Origin: Mesobacillus persicus
GTDB taxonomy: Bacteria; Bacillota; Bacilli; Bacillales; Cytobacillaceae
DNA length: 64,000 bases
Assembly: GCF_900109925.1 (NCBI RefSeq)
Contig: NZ_FOBW01000001.1
Coordinates: 124,001-188,000 of the forward strand
Reading direction: 5' to 3'
Each line of letters begins with the position of its first letter. Position 1 is the stretch's first letter. Below, one piece after another: positions 37,406 through 47,774 of this stretch. Made by a program: the position numbers and the translations under genes. Under the pieces are notes generated by a model that searched no databases, was not told the origin of the DNA, and saw only the letters and a list, made by a program, of their open reading frames with translations.

Positions 37406-38011
37406 ATGCTCGGAAAAAGAGTAGAAAAATGGATCAACGACACTGTAAAAGAGAGTGGAGATAACAAAACAATCGAGCTCTATCAGGAAGAAATGGAGTT
37501 TGCTAAGAAGAGGCAGCTTTTTGGGGAAGGTATAAAAATTGTCGAGAAAGCCCCTACCGGACGATTTGATGATGCCTATCTTGAACGGGGGGATAAAGAA
37601 ACAAACGAGTTCCTCGGTGAAGAAGGTGCAAGCTTTTTGGACCAGCCTATTCAGTATTTCAAGAAACATAAGACTGAATTTATGTACATGGAATCAAAAT
37701 GGTTTGACCTTGTGAGTGTCGATGCTGTTTCTTTTGAAGTGGACGATGTATTTGGTACCTATAATGCCATGCTAGGTTTGAAGTTACAGAAGAAATTCGA
37801 TCAGCGAATTAAGTCTTTCTTTGCTAAAGAACTCGATAGCGAGGATGCTCGAGTGGATTTGATGTTTGATGCAAATGAGGGAATATGGAATGTTAACTTC
37901 GCCTTAAATAATGTAGCAGGCTTTAACGAGGAAATGACGATTCGAGAAGCATATACGCTTATCTATCAATTTCTCTTTAAACTCGGAGAAGCCATGGAAA
38001 AAGAAGATTAA
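37406..38011 (+). CDS. Uncharacterised 201-aa protein coupled to the DEAD-box helicase
   Basis: I do not recognise a family with confidence. The protein is soluble and acidic. It has an N-terminal helix, a central aromatic-rich segment (EFMYMESKWFDLVSV) and a C-terminal helical part (MTIREAYTLIYQFLFKLGEAME). There are no cysteines, signal peptide or nucleotide-binding motif. The ATG lies two bases after the helicase stop, with AGAGGGAGG inside the helicase end. Tight co-translation is therefore likely, and a role with RNA or the helicase is possible but unproven. A terminator follows. Confidence 0.75.
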   Translation: MLGKRVEKWINDTVKESGDNKTIELYQEEMEFAKKRQLFGEGIKIVEKAPTGRFDDAYLERGDKETNEFLGEEGASFLDQPIQYFKKHKTEFMYMESKWFDLVSVDAVSFEVDDVFGTYNAMLGLKLQKKFDQRIKSFFAKELDSEDARVDLMFDANEGIWNVNFALNNVAGFNEEMTIREAYTLIYQFLFKLGEAMEKED

Positions 38012-38017
38012 GTTCGG

Positions 38018-38047
38018 AGCCTCTTTCGTTAATGAAGGAGGCTTTTA
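38018..38047 (+). terminator. Terminator after the helicase pair
   Basis: AGCCTCTTTC pairs with GAAGGAGGCT (10 bp, one G-U) around a six-base loop, followed by TTTT. Confidence 0.8.
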
Positions 38048-38123
38048 AATTTTTACAGGAATCGGTAAGTTTGTGGCGAATAAGACTATAATCTCAGTAA
38101 AGTCAGAGGAGTAGAGGTGACCT

Positions 38124-38522
38124 ATGTTTGAAAAAATAATTGACCCAAGAATGTCCGAGACAGACAGGGCAGGCCATATTAATAATACTGTCATTCCTGT
38201 ATGGTTTGAGTCTGGAAGGGACGAGATTTTTAAGCTTTTCACACCAGATTTAAGCAAAGATGATTGGAAAATGGTGATTATTAACTTCAACGTTGATTTT
38301 GTTCAACAAATTTATTATGGGAAAAATGTACAGGTTAAAACGTGGATAAAAGAAATAGGAAATACGAGTCTAAAAGTGTACGAAGAAATTCACCAAGAGG
38401 GGAAGCTTTGCGCGAAAGGGTTTGCCGTGTATGTAAACTTTAATTTTTCTGAGCAAAAATCCGAACGGATTCCTGATGATATTCGTGAAAAGCTTAGTCA
38501 GCATCTGGTTAGTGTTGAGTAA
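38124..38522 (+). CDS. Hotdog-fold acyl-CoA thioesterase (4-hydroxybenzoyl-CoA thioesterase type)
   Basis: A 132-aa single hotdog domain. MSETDRAGHINNTVIPVWFE carries the catalytic Asp and the N-terminal helix contact of the YbgC/4HBT group; the later strand FNVDFVQQIYYG also fits. It hydrolyses acyl-CoA esters. The physiological substrate is unknown. The ATG follows GAGGTGACCT. The SDR gene starts 89 bases later on the same strand, without a visible terminator between. Confidence 0.82.
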   Translation: MFEKIIDPRMSETDRAGHINNTVIPVWFESGRDEIFKLFTPDLSKDDWKMVIINFNVDFVQQIYYGKNVQVKTWIKEIGNTSLKVYEEIHQEGKLCAKGFAVYVNFNFSEQKSERIPDDIREKLSQHLVSVE

Positions 38523-38611
38523 TATCCAGAATAAATTGAATATTTATAAAATAACGGATATAATAAATCTATGTTTGTACATAAATTACTAGACTGAGGG
38601 AGGAATAGTTT

Positions 38612-39364
38612 ATGAGATTAGAAGGAAAAGTCGCCATTGTTACAGGTGGTGGCGGTGGGATTGGCCGATCAACATCTTATTTATTTGCGAAGGAAGGCGC
38701 GAAAGTGGTTGTTTCTGACGTGAATGAAGAAAGCGCTTCCGCAACTGTTGCTCTTATCAAAGAAGCTGGCGGCGATGCTATTTGTGTTTCGGCGAATATG
38801 GTGAATCCTGATGAAGTAGAACAACTAATTAATAAAACCGTTGATACATATGGCGGAATTGATATTCTCTTCAATAATGCCGGCGTTGGTGGAGAAGAAG
38901 TGAAATTGGCTGATGTGCCAGTCGAAGAATGGGATCGCGTAGTGGATATTAACCTTAAAGGGGTATTTCTAGGGATGAAATTTGCCCTCCCCAAAATGGA
39001 GCAGCGTGGCGGGGGATCCATCATAAATACTTCAAGCTTATTAGGATTCAAAGGGAAGAAATATGTTGGTCCTTATAACGCCTCTAAGGGTGGCGTCATC
39101 CTGTTAACTAAAAATGCAGCATTAGAATATGGCAGTAAAAATATTCGCGTAAATGCGGTTGCACCGGGAGTTATTGATACAGATATCGTTCAAGGCTGGA
39201 AAGATGATGAGCGGAAGTGGCCAATTATTGCTTCGGCGAACGCTCTACGCCGGGTTGGTCAGCCAGAAGAGGTTGCTAAAGCCGTGTTATTTTTAGCTTC
39301 TGACGATTCTTCCTATGTTACAGGTTCCACTATTCATGTTGATGGTGGTGGATTAACTTTCTAG
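38612..39364 (+). CDS. Short-chain dehydrogenase/reductase
   Basis: A 250-aa classical SDR. It has TGGGGGIG (NAD(P) glycine motif), NNAG, the catalytic Ser in NTSSLLG, YNASK (Tyr/Lys pair) and the C-terminal VTGSTIHVDGGG. An acidic residue after strand 2 (VVSDVNE) suggests NAD rather than NADP. The substrate cannot be predicted. ATG lies after GGGAGGAATAG; a terminator follows the gene. Confidence 0.9.
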   Translation: MRLEGKVAIVTGGGGGIGRSTSYLFAKEGAKVVVSDVNEESASATVALIKEAGGDAICVSANMVNPDEVEQLINKTVDTYGGIDILFNNAGVGGEEVKLADVPVEEWDRVVDINLKGVFLGMKFALPKMEQRGGGSIINTSSLLGFKGKKYVGPYNASKGGVILLTKNAALEYGSKNIRVNAVAPGVIDTDIVQGWKDDERKWPIIASANALRRVGQPEEVAKAVLFLASDDSSYVTGSTIHVDGGGLTF

Positions 39365-39398
39365 AATGACTAGAGAGGTTGTATTTATACAACGATAT

Positions 39399-39434
39399 AG
39401 CACACTGGTGTCTCTAAGCCAGTGTGCTTTTTTT
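39399..39434 (+). terminator. Terminator after the SDR gene
   Basis: A perfect AGCACACTGG / CCAGTGTGCT stem is followed by eight or more T residues. Confidence 0.92.
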
Positions 39435-39498
39435 TAGCTGTTATCTAAAAGATTGCTGCTTTTCATTGTCTTTATAAATGAGAACTTTGGATCAAACC

Positions 39499-39627
39499 GG
39501 TTGATTAGAGCGGAAGGCGCTTGACTCCTGCGGGAGCAGCGGGACAGGTGAGACCCCACAGGGGCACAGCGACGAGGAGGCTCACCGCCCGCCCCGCGGA
39601 AAGCAAGCGCCTGGAGCGGAATCAACC
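39499..39627. repeat. GC-rich palindromic intergenic repeat
   Basis: A 129-base element bounded by GGTTGATT and AATCAACC, with inner arms GAGCGGAAGGCGCTTG / CAAGCGCCTGGAGCGG. Its core contains CTCCTGCGGGAGCAGCGGGA and GACGAGGAGGCTCACCGC. It is far more GC-rich than its surroundings and resembles, from memory, a dispersed element of many Bacillaceae genomes. Open frames crossing it are not genes. It lies between the SDR terminator and the hut promoter. Confidence 0.75.
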
Positions 39628-39733
39628 TTTCCTTGTTCAAAAGCAACAATGTTTACAATAACAGCCTTTTTCAAAAACCCCTTTAGTATGTTATCGAATT
39701 ACTCTATTAGAATACTAAAATTTTCCAATTCCA

Positions 39734-39763
39734 TTGACATTCTTTCAATTGAAAGAATAAAAT
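39734..39763 (+). promoter_or_regulatory. hut promoter with perfect palindrome as spacer
   Basis: -35 TTGACA (39734-39739) and -10 TAAAAT (39758-39763) are separated by 18 bases (39740-39757). Those bases form a perfect inverted repeat; with one flanking base each side it is the 20-base ATTCTTTCAATTGAAAGAAT. This is an ideal repressor site. A partial CodY-box-like sequence (about 11 of 15) lies downstream at 39788-39802. Confidence 0.65.
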
Positions 39764-39812
39764 AAAGATAAGTTATTAGTGAATAGAGGAAATTCAGAAA
39801 ATAGAGGTTATT

Positions 39813-40250
39813 ATGAGTCAGAAACTAGCAATTGGAAAGTTAGCAATTTTACTGGCATCTTTATCCGAAGAGGAATTAGCGGGATTCCGCCCTGCATTGC
39901 AGGAGGTAAAGTATTGCCAAGGGAAAGTCGGCAGCATGAATATGCAGAAAGTGATTTCCGCAGTGGAAACAGCGGCAAAGCGTAATGAACTGATTCAAGA
40001 TCATTTATATCGGGAAACACATTCCCTCTATCATGCGATTTTAGAAGGAATAGAAGGGGTTACTAGAGGGAAGCCAGCGATTGGTGAAATGAGTAGGACA
40101 GTTGGTCTCCGGTTTGCGATTGTCAGAGGGAGACCGTATAACGAACCTCAAGAAGGCGAATGGATTGCAGTTGCATTTTATGGAACGATCGGCGCACCGG
40201 TAAAAGGTGCAGAGCATGAAACAGTTGGGTTAGGAATTAATCATATCTAA
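39813..40250 (+). CDS. hutP: HutP, histidine-responsive antiterminator
   Basis: RNA-binding regulator of histidine degradation, 145 aa. With histidine and Mg2+ it binds UAG triplets in the hut mRNA and opens the terminator before hutH. Matching B. subtilis HutP are GKVGSM, the [20 protein letters not shown] region with metal- and histidine-site residues, TVGLRFA, and the near-identical C-terminus [26 protein letters not shown] 39813 has AGAGG upstream. It is first in the operon, followed by its own target hairpin. Confidence 0.95.
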   Translation: MSQKLAIGKLAILLASLSEEELAGFRPALQEVKYCQGKVGSMNMQKVISAVETAAKRNELIQDHLYRETHSLYHAILEGIEGVTRGKPAIGEMSRTVGLRFAIVRGRPYNEPQEGEWIAVAFYGTIGAPVKGAEHETVGLGINHI

Positions 40251-40263
40251 AAGACATTGCCTA

Positions 40264-40323
40264 TAGTCTATTAGTCAGTAGGAGGCGATGATGGTATCTC
40301 TATGCCATTGTCGTCTCTTTTTA
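40264..40323 (+). promoter_or_regulatory. HutP-responsive UAG triplets and terminator
   Basis: Three UAG triplets (40264-40266, 40272-40274, 40279-40281) precede a 13-bp hairpin, GAGGCGATGATGG / CCATTGTCGTCTC (40282-40294/40305-40317, with G-U pairs), ending in TTTTTA. HutP is known to bind UAG or NAG triplets spaced by four bases at this place. The first gap here is five bases. Confidence 0.8.
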
Positions 40324-40357
40324 TTTGCCCAGAAAATTAGGAAGGGTTGATTTTCAG

Positions 40358-41893
40358 ATGATCGAGTTAACAGGAAATTCATTAACGTTGGAACAAACCA
40401 AACAGGTTTGTTATGAAGGAGACATTGTAACGATTTCTTTAGATAGTATGCAGAAGGTAGTGGAGAGTAGAAAAGCGGTTGAGAAAATCGTGGCAGATAA
40501 ACGAACGGTTTATGGAATCAATACGGGATTTGGCAAGTTTAGTGATGTAATGATTGAAGAAGATGATGTCAACGTTTTGCAAGTGAACTTGATTCGATCA
40601 CATGCATGTGGAGTGGGTGAACCGTTTCCAGAGGTTGTTTCAAGGGCGATGATTCTGCTTCGACTGAACGCTCTGTTGAAGGGCTTTTCCGGGGTGCGCC
40701 CTATAATAGTTGAACGTCTGTTAGAACTACTGAACTTGCAGATTCATCCTGTTATCCCACAGCAAGGGTCCCTTGGGGCCTCTGGAGATTTAGCACCGCT
40801 TTCGCACCTTGCCTTAGTGCTGATGGGGGAAGGTCAGGTCTATTATGCAGGCAAAGTGTGGCCAACCGCGGAAGTTTATAAAATGGAAGGATTAGAGTCT
40901 ATTAGTCTCCAGGCTAAAGAGGGCCTTGCGTTAATCAATGGAACGCAGGCGATGACGGCAATGGGCGTTGTTAACTGGATTGAAGCCGTTGATTTGGCTT
41001 ATCAAAGTGAATGGATTGCCGCACTTACATTAGAGGGCTTAGAAGGAATCATCGATGCCTTTCATCCTTTCATTCATGAGGCGCGTGGCTATCAGCAGCA
41101 GATTGCTGTCGCTGAACGGTTCCGGAAGTTACTTGCAGGAAGTAAATTGATAACAAAACAAGGTGAAAAGCGAGTACAGGATGCCTATTCCTTGCGCTGT
41201 ATTCCCCAGGTTCATGGAGCCTCTTGGCAGGCCTTGGATTATGTAAAAGAAAAGCTAGAAATTGAAATAAATGCAGCCACCGACAACCCGTTAATTTTTG
41301 ACGCTGGCGAAACCGTCATTTCAGGAGGCAATTTCCACGGTCAGCCGATTGCGATTGCGATGGATTTTATGAAAATAGCTGTTGCTGAATTCGCTAGTAT
41401 CTCTGAACGCAGGATTGAACGGCTTGTAAATCCACAATTAAATGATTTGCCGCCGTTTTTAAGTGCACAGCCCGGTCTTCAGTCAGGGGCAATGATCATG
41501 CAATATGTTGCTGCTTCACTTGTTTCGGAAAATAAAACGCTCGCCCACCCGGCTAGTGTTGACTCCATCCCGTCTTCAGCTAATCAAGAAGACCACGTAA
41601 GTATGGGGACGATTGCCGCCCGGCACGCTTACAGCATTATTCAGAATGTGCGCAGGGTACTCGCGATTGAATGTATTTGTGCCCTCCAGGCTGTACAGTA
41701 CCGTGGCATCGATAAGATGGCACCACAAACGAAAACATTCTATGAAAAAGCAAGGGAAATTGTTCCTTCAATTATCGAGGATCGCGTGTTTTCTGAAGAT
41801 ATTGAACGAATGACAAAGTGGCTTAAAAAAAATAACTGGCAATGGAGAGCTCTGATCTCGGAAATTTCTTTAAATAAATCATTAGGATATTAA
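40358..41893 (+). CDS. hutH: Histidine ammonia-lyase
   Basis: First step of histidine breakdown, deaminating histidine to urocanate. It is 511 aa. The autocatalytic MIO cofactor forms from ASG 141-143 in [20 protein letters not shown] and the late QEDHVSMG motif are also present. The start is ATG 40358 (MIELTGNSL), about 11 bases after GGAAGGG; codons upstream of it fall in the terminator region. Expression depends on HutP readthrough. Confidence 0.95.
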   Translation: MIELTGNSLTLEQTKQVCYEGDIVTISLDSMQKVVESRKAVEKIVADKRTVYGINTGFGKFSDVMIEEDDVNVLQVNLIRSHACGVGEPFPEVVSRAMILLRLNALLKGFSGVRPIIVERLLELLNLQIHPVIPQQGSLGASGDLAPLSHLALVLMGEGQVYYAGKVWPTAEVYKMEGLESISLQAKEGLALINGTQAMTAMGVVNWIEAVDLAYQSEWIAALTLEGLEGIIDAFHPFIHEARGYQQQIAVAERFRKLLAGSKLITKQGEKRVQDAYSLRCIPQVHGASWQALDYVKEKLEIEINAATDNPLIFDAGETVISGGNFHGQPIAIAMDFMKIAVAEFASISERRIERLVNPQLNDLPPFLSAQPGLQSGAMIMQYVAASLVSENKTLAHPASVDSIPSSANQEDHVSMGTIAARHAYSIIQNVRRVLAIECICALQAVQYRGIDKMAPQTKTFYEKAREIVPSIIEDRVFSEDIERMTKWLKKNNWQWRALISEISLNKSLGY

Positions 41894-41922
41894 AAGTTAA
41901 GAAGTGGAGAGGGGAAATTAAC

Positions 41923-43590
41923 ATGGAAACAAATACAAATCGGACGATAAGAGCTAAAAGAGGATTAGAACTTGAGTGTAAAGGCTGGGAGCAAGAAGCA
42001 GTTTTAAGAATGCTTTACAATAACTTAGATCCTGAGGTAGCAGAGAAACCGGAAGACTTGGTGGTTTATGGAGGAATCGGAAAAGCAGCCCGGAACTGGG
42101 AAGCATTTGATGCGATTGCGAGCACATTAAGGCGGCTTGAGCATGATGAAACGATGCTCGTTCAATCAGGAAAACCGGTGGCCGTTTTTAAAACCCATCC
42201 AGCAGCTCCACGGGTGTTATTATCCAATTCAGTCCTGGTGCCAAAGTGGGCAAATTGGGATCATTTCCATGAGCTTGATCAGAAAGGTCTGATGATGTAT
42301 GGACAAATGACTGCGGGAAGCTGGATTTATATTGGAACTCAAGGAATCCTACAGGGAACATATGAAACGTTTGCCGAGGTTGCACGACAGCATTTTAATG
42401 GTTCACTTACAGGGACGATTACGTTAACAGCCGGACTTGGTGGCATGGGAGGAGCTCAACCTCTAGCTGTGACAATGAATGGTGGCGTTTGTCTGGCTGT
42501 TGATGTAGATCCTGTGCGAATTAAGAAACGACTAGATACACGTTATTGTGATAAAATCACTGATTGCATTGATGAAGCTATTGACTGGGCCCAAACCGCG
42601 AAGTCAAAAGGGGAAGCTTTGTCTATCGGACTTATTGGTAATGCGGCTGTGGTTCATCATGATTTGTTAAATAGGAAGTTTGAAATTGATATAGTCACTG
42701 ACCAAACCTCAGCACATGATCCTTTGAACGGCTATATTCCGGAAGGACTGACATTGACGGAGGCAACTGAGTTACGCCAAAAGGACCGTACAGAATATGT
42801 GTTGCGCGCTAAGCAGTCTATGGCGAAACATGTGATGGCTATGTTGGAATTTCAATGTCGTGGTTCGGTGGTGTTTGATTATGGAAACAACATTCGTCAG
42901 GTTGCCAGCGATGAGGGGGTCGAACAGGCCTTTGCTTTTCCCGGCTTTGTTCCAGCCTTTATACGTCCTTTGTTCTGTGAAGGAAAAGGGCCGTTCCGCT
43001 GGGTAGCTTTATCGGGAAACCCTGAAGACATTTACCGCACAGATCGCTTAATCAAAGAATTATTTCCAGATAACAAGCCATTGCTTCGTTGGATTGAGAT
43101 GGCTCAAGACAAAGTTGAATTCCAAGGACTTCCGGCAAGAATATGCTGGTTAGGCTATGGAGAACGGGTCAAGATGGGTCTTGCGATTAACGAGCTTGTG
43201 AGAAAAGGAGAATTGAAGGCTCCAATTGTAATTGGTCGTGATCATCTTGATTGTGGGTCAGTTGCGTCTCCAAATCGGGAAACGGAAGCCATGAAGGATG
43301 GAAGTGACGCAGTTGGTGACTGGGCGATTTTAAATGCCCTTGTAAATGTCGCTGCGGGTGGCTCATGGATTTCTGTTCACCATGGAGGTGGAGTTGGAAT
43401 GGGATATTCGTTACATGCTGGGATGGTTGTCGTAGCAGATGGTTCTGATCTTGCTAAAGAGCGATTACAAAGAGTCTTAACCACCGACCCGGGAATGGGG
43501 ATTGTCCGACACGCAGACGCAGGGTATGAAAAAGCGATAGAGGTTGCAAAGGAAAAGGGCGTTGATATTCCAATGTTGGATTGCGATTGA
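41923..43590 (+). CDS. hutU: Urocanate hydratase
   Basis: Second step, urocanate to imidazolonepropionate, using tightly bound NAD+ as an electrophile. It is 555 aa with the family motifs [14 protein letters not shown] at the N-terminus, [14 protein letters not shown] (NAD site), and [16 protein letters not shown] with the conserved Cys. The ATG has GAGGGGAAATT upstream, 29 bases after hutH. Confidence 0.96.
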   Translation: METNTNRTIRAKRGLELECKGWEQEAVLRMLYNNLDPEVAEKPEDLVVYGGIGKAARNWEAFDAIASTLRRLEHDETMLVQSGKPVAVFKTHPAAPRVLLSNSVLVPKWANWDHFHELDQKGLMMYGQMTAGSWIYIGTQGILQGTYETFAEVARQHFNGSLTGTITLTAGLGGMGGAQPLAVTMNGGVCLAVDVDPVRIKKRLDTRYCDKITDCIDEAIDWAQTAKSKGEALSIGLIGNAAVVHHDLLNRKFEIDIVTDQTSAHDPLNGYIPEGLTLTEATELRQKDRTEYVLRAKQSMAKHVMAMLEFQCRGSVVFDYGNNIRQVASDEGVEQAFAFPGFVPAFIRPLFCEGKGPFRWVALSGNPEDIYRTDRLIKELFPDNKPLLRWIEMAQDKVEFQGLPARICWLGYGERVKMGLAINELVRKGELKAPIVIGRDHLDCGSVASPNRETEAMKDGSDAVGDWAILNALVNVAAGGSWISVHHGGGVGMGYSLHAGMVVVADGSDLAKERLQRVLTTDPGMGIVRHADAGYEKAIEVAKEKGVDIPMLDCD

Positions 43591-43686
43591 TAAGGTGATT
43601 ATGCCGAAATGGATTTAATTTAGCTAATGTTTAGGCTTAGTGTTGCTTTTGTACGATGTTGATGGATACAGGGATTACTAGTCTAG

Positions 43687-44985
<1,299 letters not shown>

Positions 44986-45015
44986 GTCTACAGAATGAGA
45001 GGTAGACTGAAAAAG

Positions 45016-45043
45016 TTAGAAGAGAAATAACTTCTATTATTTT
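45016..45043 (+). terminator. Weak candidate terminator of the hut operon
   Basis: TAGAAG / CTTCTA form a 6-bp stem with an eight-base loop, followed by TTATTTTC. It is short; no better terminator is seen before the proB promoter. Confidence 0.35.
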
Positions 45044-45065
45044 CTAAAATGGGCTTCAAAGTATC

Positions 45066-45094
45066 TTGACTTTTTGCTTTGCTCATCTTAATAT
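45066..45094 (+). promoter_or_regulatory. Promoter of the proBA T-box leader
   Basis: -35 TTGACT (45066-45071), a 17-base spacer and -10 TAATAT (45089-45094). The start would fall near 45101, just before the T-box leader. Confidence 0.65.
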
Positions 45095-45109
45095 TTATAA
45101 AAACAGTTG

Positions 45110-45344
45110 AACGTTAATGGAGGATTAGTACGCGGGTCTTTATGTGTTAGAGAGCAGGGTTATTTGCTGGAAGACCCTGTCACATTTAAGCCGCAGAACC
45201 TACCTCCTGAGTCCTATGCCAAACATGGGCGCCAACCTAGCGTTATCAGGCAAAGCGGGATGTGCTAGTCGCATCCAATATAGGTGGTACCGCGGAAGTA
45301 AGCCCTTTCGTCCTTTATATTTAGAGGATGATTGGGCTTTTTTT
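45110..45344 (+). promoter_or_regulatory. Proline T-box riboswitch
   Basis: A tRNA-sensing leader. Stem I carries the specifier loop GAA-CCU-A, with the proline codon CCU at 45199-45201. The T-box sequence AGGTGGTACCGCG is at 45282-45294, and its UGGU bulge would pair with the acceptor end of uncharged tRNA-Pro. A terminator (AGCCC...GGGCT then T7, 45301-45344) follows and competes with the antiterminator. proB starts 33 bases later, so proline starvation should switch the operon on. Confidence 0.93.
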
Positions 45345-45377
45345 AGGTTGTTATCATTTTAAGGGAGCTTTTACAAA

Positions 45378-46463
45378 ATGGAGAGAAAACGAATTGTTGT
45401 AAAAATCGGAAGCAGTTCATTAACAAATGATAAAGGTGAAATCGATCAGGAAAAGTTAAGCGATCACGTACAAGCAGTTGCTTCCCTCAGAAAAGAGGGC
45501 CATGAAGTGTTAATGGTCTCCTCCGGAGCGGTGGCAGCAGGGTTCACTCGGTTAGGTTACCCGTCAAGACCTGTGACTTTGAAGGGAAAACAGGCTGCAG
45601 CTGCCGTTGGGCAGAGTCTATTGATTCAATCTTATATTGAGCAATTTAGCCAGTTTTCCATTATTCCTGCACAAATTTTACTGACAAGAACTGATTTTAC
45701 AAACCGAGAGCGCTATAAAAACGCCTACGCAACGATAATGGAGCTACTTGAACGTCGTCTTTTACCGATTATTAATGAGAATGATTCCGTATCTGTCGAG
45801 GAATTGACATTCGGTGATAATGATATGCTTTCAGCTCTAGTTAGCGGGCTTATCCATGCCGATCAACTAATCATTTTAACAGATATAAACGGTCTTTATG
45901 ATTCTGATCCGCGAAATAACCCCGAAGCTAGAAGGTTGGATCTTATTGAGAATATTACAGATGAAATGGTTGGCTTTGCAGAAGGTTCAGGCTCGAAGGT
46001 AGGAACTGGTGGAATGCGCTCAAAATTATTGGCCGCAAAGACCGCATTGTCTCTAGGGGTTCCGGTGTTTATTGGACAAGGAAAAGGAAGTAGGAAGCTA
46101 GTTGAGATTCTTCATGGAAATGGTGATGGAACCTATATTGAAAATAAAAGCCTCCCAGCGATTAATACGAGAAGACAATGGATTGCCTTGCATTCTGAGG
46201 TTTCAGGGGCCATCTTTGTTGATGAGGGAGCTGAGAATGCGATTGTTTTTAATGGGAAAAGCTTGCTTCCTGCAGGTGTAACAAAGATAAGAGGAACGTT
46301 TGATTCCGGAGATGTAGTCGAAGTCTTTGGTCCTGGTGGTTTGTTGGGCAAAGGGGAAGTCACCTATTCAGCAGACGAATTAAAGACTGTGCTCGGGAAA
46401 AGTAGTGAAATTGAAATGCCGTTAATGGAAGTCATCCACCGCAATAAGTGGGTAAAAGTATAG
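45378..46463 (+). CDS. proB: Glutamate 5-kinase
   Basis: First step of proline synthesis, phosphorylating glutamate. It is 361 aa: an amino-acid kinase domain (about 1-250; [42 protein letters not shown]) plus a C-terminal PUA domain (about 270-355). ATG follows AAGGGAGC. It is controlled by the proline T-box, which indicates an anabolic rather than osmostress copy. Confidence 0.95.
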   Translation: MERKRIVVKIGSSSLTNDKGEIDQEKLSDHVQAVASLRKEGHEVLMVSSGAVAAGFTRLGYPSRPVTLKGKQAAAAVGQSLLIQSYIEQFSQFSIIPAQILLTRTDFTNRERYKNAYATIMELLERRLLPIINENDSVSVEELTFGDNDMLSALVSGLIHADQLIILTDINGLYDSDPRNNPEARRLDLIENITDEMVGFAEGSGSKVGTGGMRSKLLAAKTALSLGVPVFIGQGKGSRKLVEILHGNGDGTYIENKSLPAINTRRQWIALHSEVSGAIFVDEGAENAIVFNGKSLLPAGVTKIRGTFDSGDVVEVFGPGGLLGKGEVTYSADELKTVLGKSSEIEMPLMEVIHRNKWVKV

Positions 46464-46478
46464 ATTGGAGGAAAAACA

Positions 46479-47726
46479 ATGAGTGAGGTTAAGAATAAAG
46501 GTCAGGCAGCTAAAAACGCTAGTCATTTACTAGTAGGTGTATCTACAGAAGAAAAAAATGCAGCCCTTAAGTTGATTGCGGATCAACTTATTCAAGACAA
46601 AGAAAGTATCCTTGTCGAAAATCAAAAGGATTTAGAGCAGGGAAGAAAAAATGGTCTTTCTGAGTCTGTTCTCGACCGTATTATGCTAAATGAAAAACGA
46701 ATTCATGATATGGCAGATGCGATTCAGTTATTGGTGGAATTAAAGGATCCAGTCGGAGAAAACCTTGAAACCATTCAAAAGGACAACGGCTTAATCATTA
46801 AGAAAAATCGGGTCCCTATCGGGGTCATTGGGATGATTTATGAAGCTCGACCAAACGTAACAATTGATGCAGCAACTTTATCCTTGAAAACAGGAAATAG
46901 CGTCATTTTAAGAGGGAGTTCATCAGCACGATACTCCAACATGTCTTTAATTCAATCCATCCATCGAGCTTTGGAAAAAAGTACATTGCCGATTGAATCA
47001 GTACAACTCATTGAAGATACAAGTAGGGAAACGGCGAAAGAATTGTTTCATTTGAATGAGTTTTTAGATGTTCTCATCCCAAGGGGTGGAAAAAACTTGA
47101 TTGATACAGTTGTGCGTGAGTCCACGGTGCCGGTATTAGAAACGGGCGCAGGGAACTGCCACATATTCATTGATGAAACGGCTGAATCAGAAATGGCTAA
47201 AGAGATTGTGATAAATGGAAAAACCCAGCGTCCATCGGTCTGTAATGCGATTGAAACGGTGTTAATCCATCAGGGGTGGTTTGAGCAGCATGGGGTGAAG
47301 CTCCTTGAGGTACTTGATGAACATGGGGTAGAGGTATATGGTGATGATCGGGTTTGTAGCTTGTGGTCAAATGCAAAACCTGCATCGGAAGAGGATTGGT
47401 ACACAGAATATCTTGCTTTATCCGTAAGTGTAAAGGTTGTAGCATCTGTTGATGAAGCAATTGAACATATCAATAAGTATGGAACGAAGCACTCAGAGGC
47501 AATCATTACTGCTGATGAAAGAAATGCGGCAACCTTTTTAACAAAGGTTGATGCGGCCGCCGTGTACCATAATGCTTCCACTCGGTTTACCGATGGATTT
47601 GAATTTGGATATGGAGCTGAAATCGGAATTAGTACGCAAAAATTACATGCAAGAGGCCCGATGGGTTTACAAGCTCTAACTTCGAGTAAATTTTTTGTTT
47701 ATGGGAATGGTCAAATTCGAAAATAA
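46479..47726 (+). CDS. proA: Gamma-glutamyl phosphate reductase
   Basis: Second step of proline synthesis, reducing gamma-glutamyl phosphate to glutamate semialdehyde with NADPH. It is 415 aa with an aldehyde-dehydrogenase fold. The catalytic Cys is C255 in [24 protein letters not shown] and RGGKNLI are family motifs. It sits 15 bases after proB with GGAGGAAAAAC as ribosome site. Confidence 0.96.
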   Translation: MSEVKNKGQAAKNASHLLVGVSTEEKNAALKLIADQLIQDKESILVENQKDLEQGRKNGLSESVLDRIMLNEKRIHDMADAIQLLVELKDPVGENLETIQKDNGLIIKKNRVPIGVIGMIYEARPNVTIDAATLSLKTGNSVILRGSSSARYSNMSLIQSIHRALEKSTLPIESVQLIEDTSRETAKELFHLNEFLDVLIPRGGKNLIDTVVRESTVPVLETGAGNCHIFIDETAESEMAKEIVINGKTQRPSVCNAIETVLIHQGWFEQHGVKLLEVLDEHGVEVYGDDRVCSLWSNAKPASEEDWYTEYLALSVSVKVVASVDEAIEHINKYGTKHSEAIITADERNAATFLTKVDAAAVYHNASTRFTDGFEFGYGAEIGISTQKLHARGPMGLQALTSSKFFVYGNGQIRK

Positions 47727-47774
47727 ATGTCATAATATTATTAAAATATAATTAATTAGACAGGGGATTGAGAA

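Noticed and set aside
39434-39649. Minus-strand frame of 71 codons
   Set aside because: It spans the GC-rich intergenic repeat, which is open by composition only.
45144-45362. Open frame of 72 codons before proB
   Set aside because: It lies entirely within the proline T-box leader, whose conserved specifier, T-box and terminator explain the sequence.
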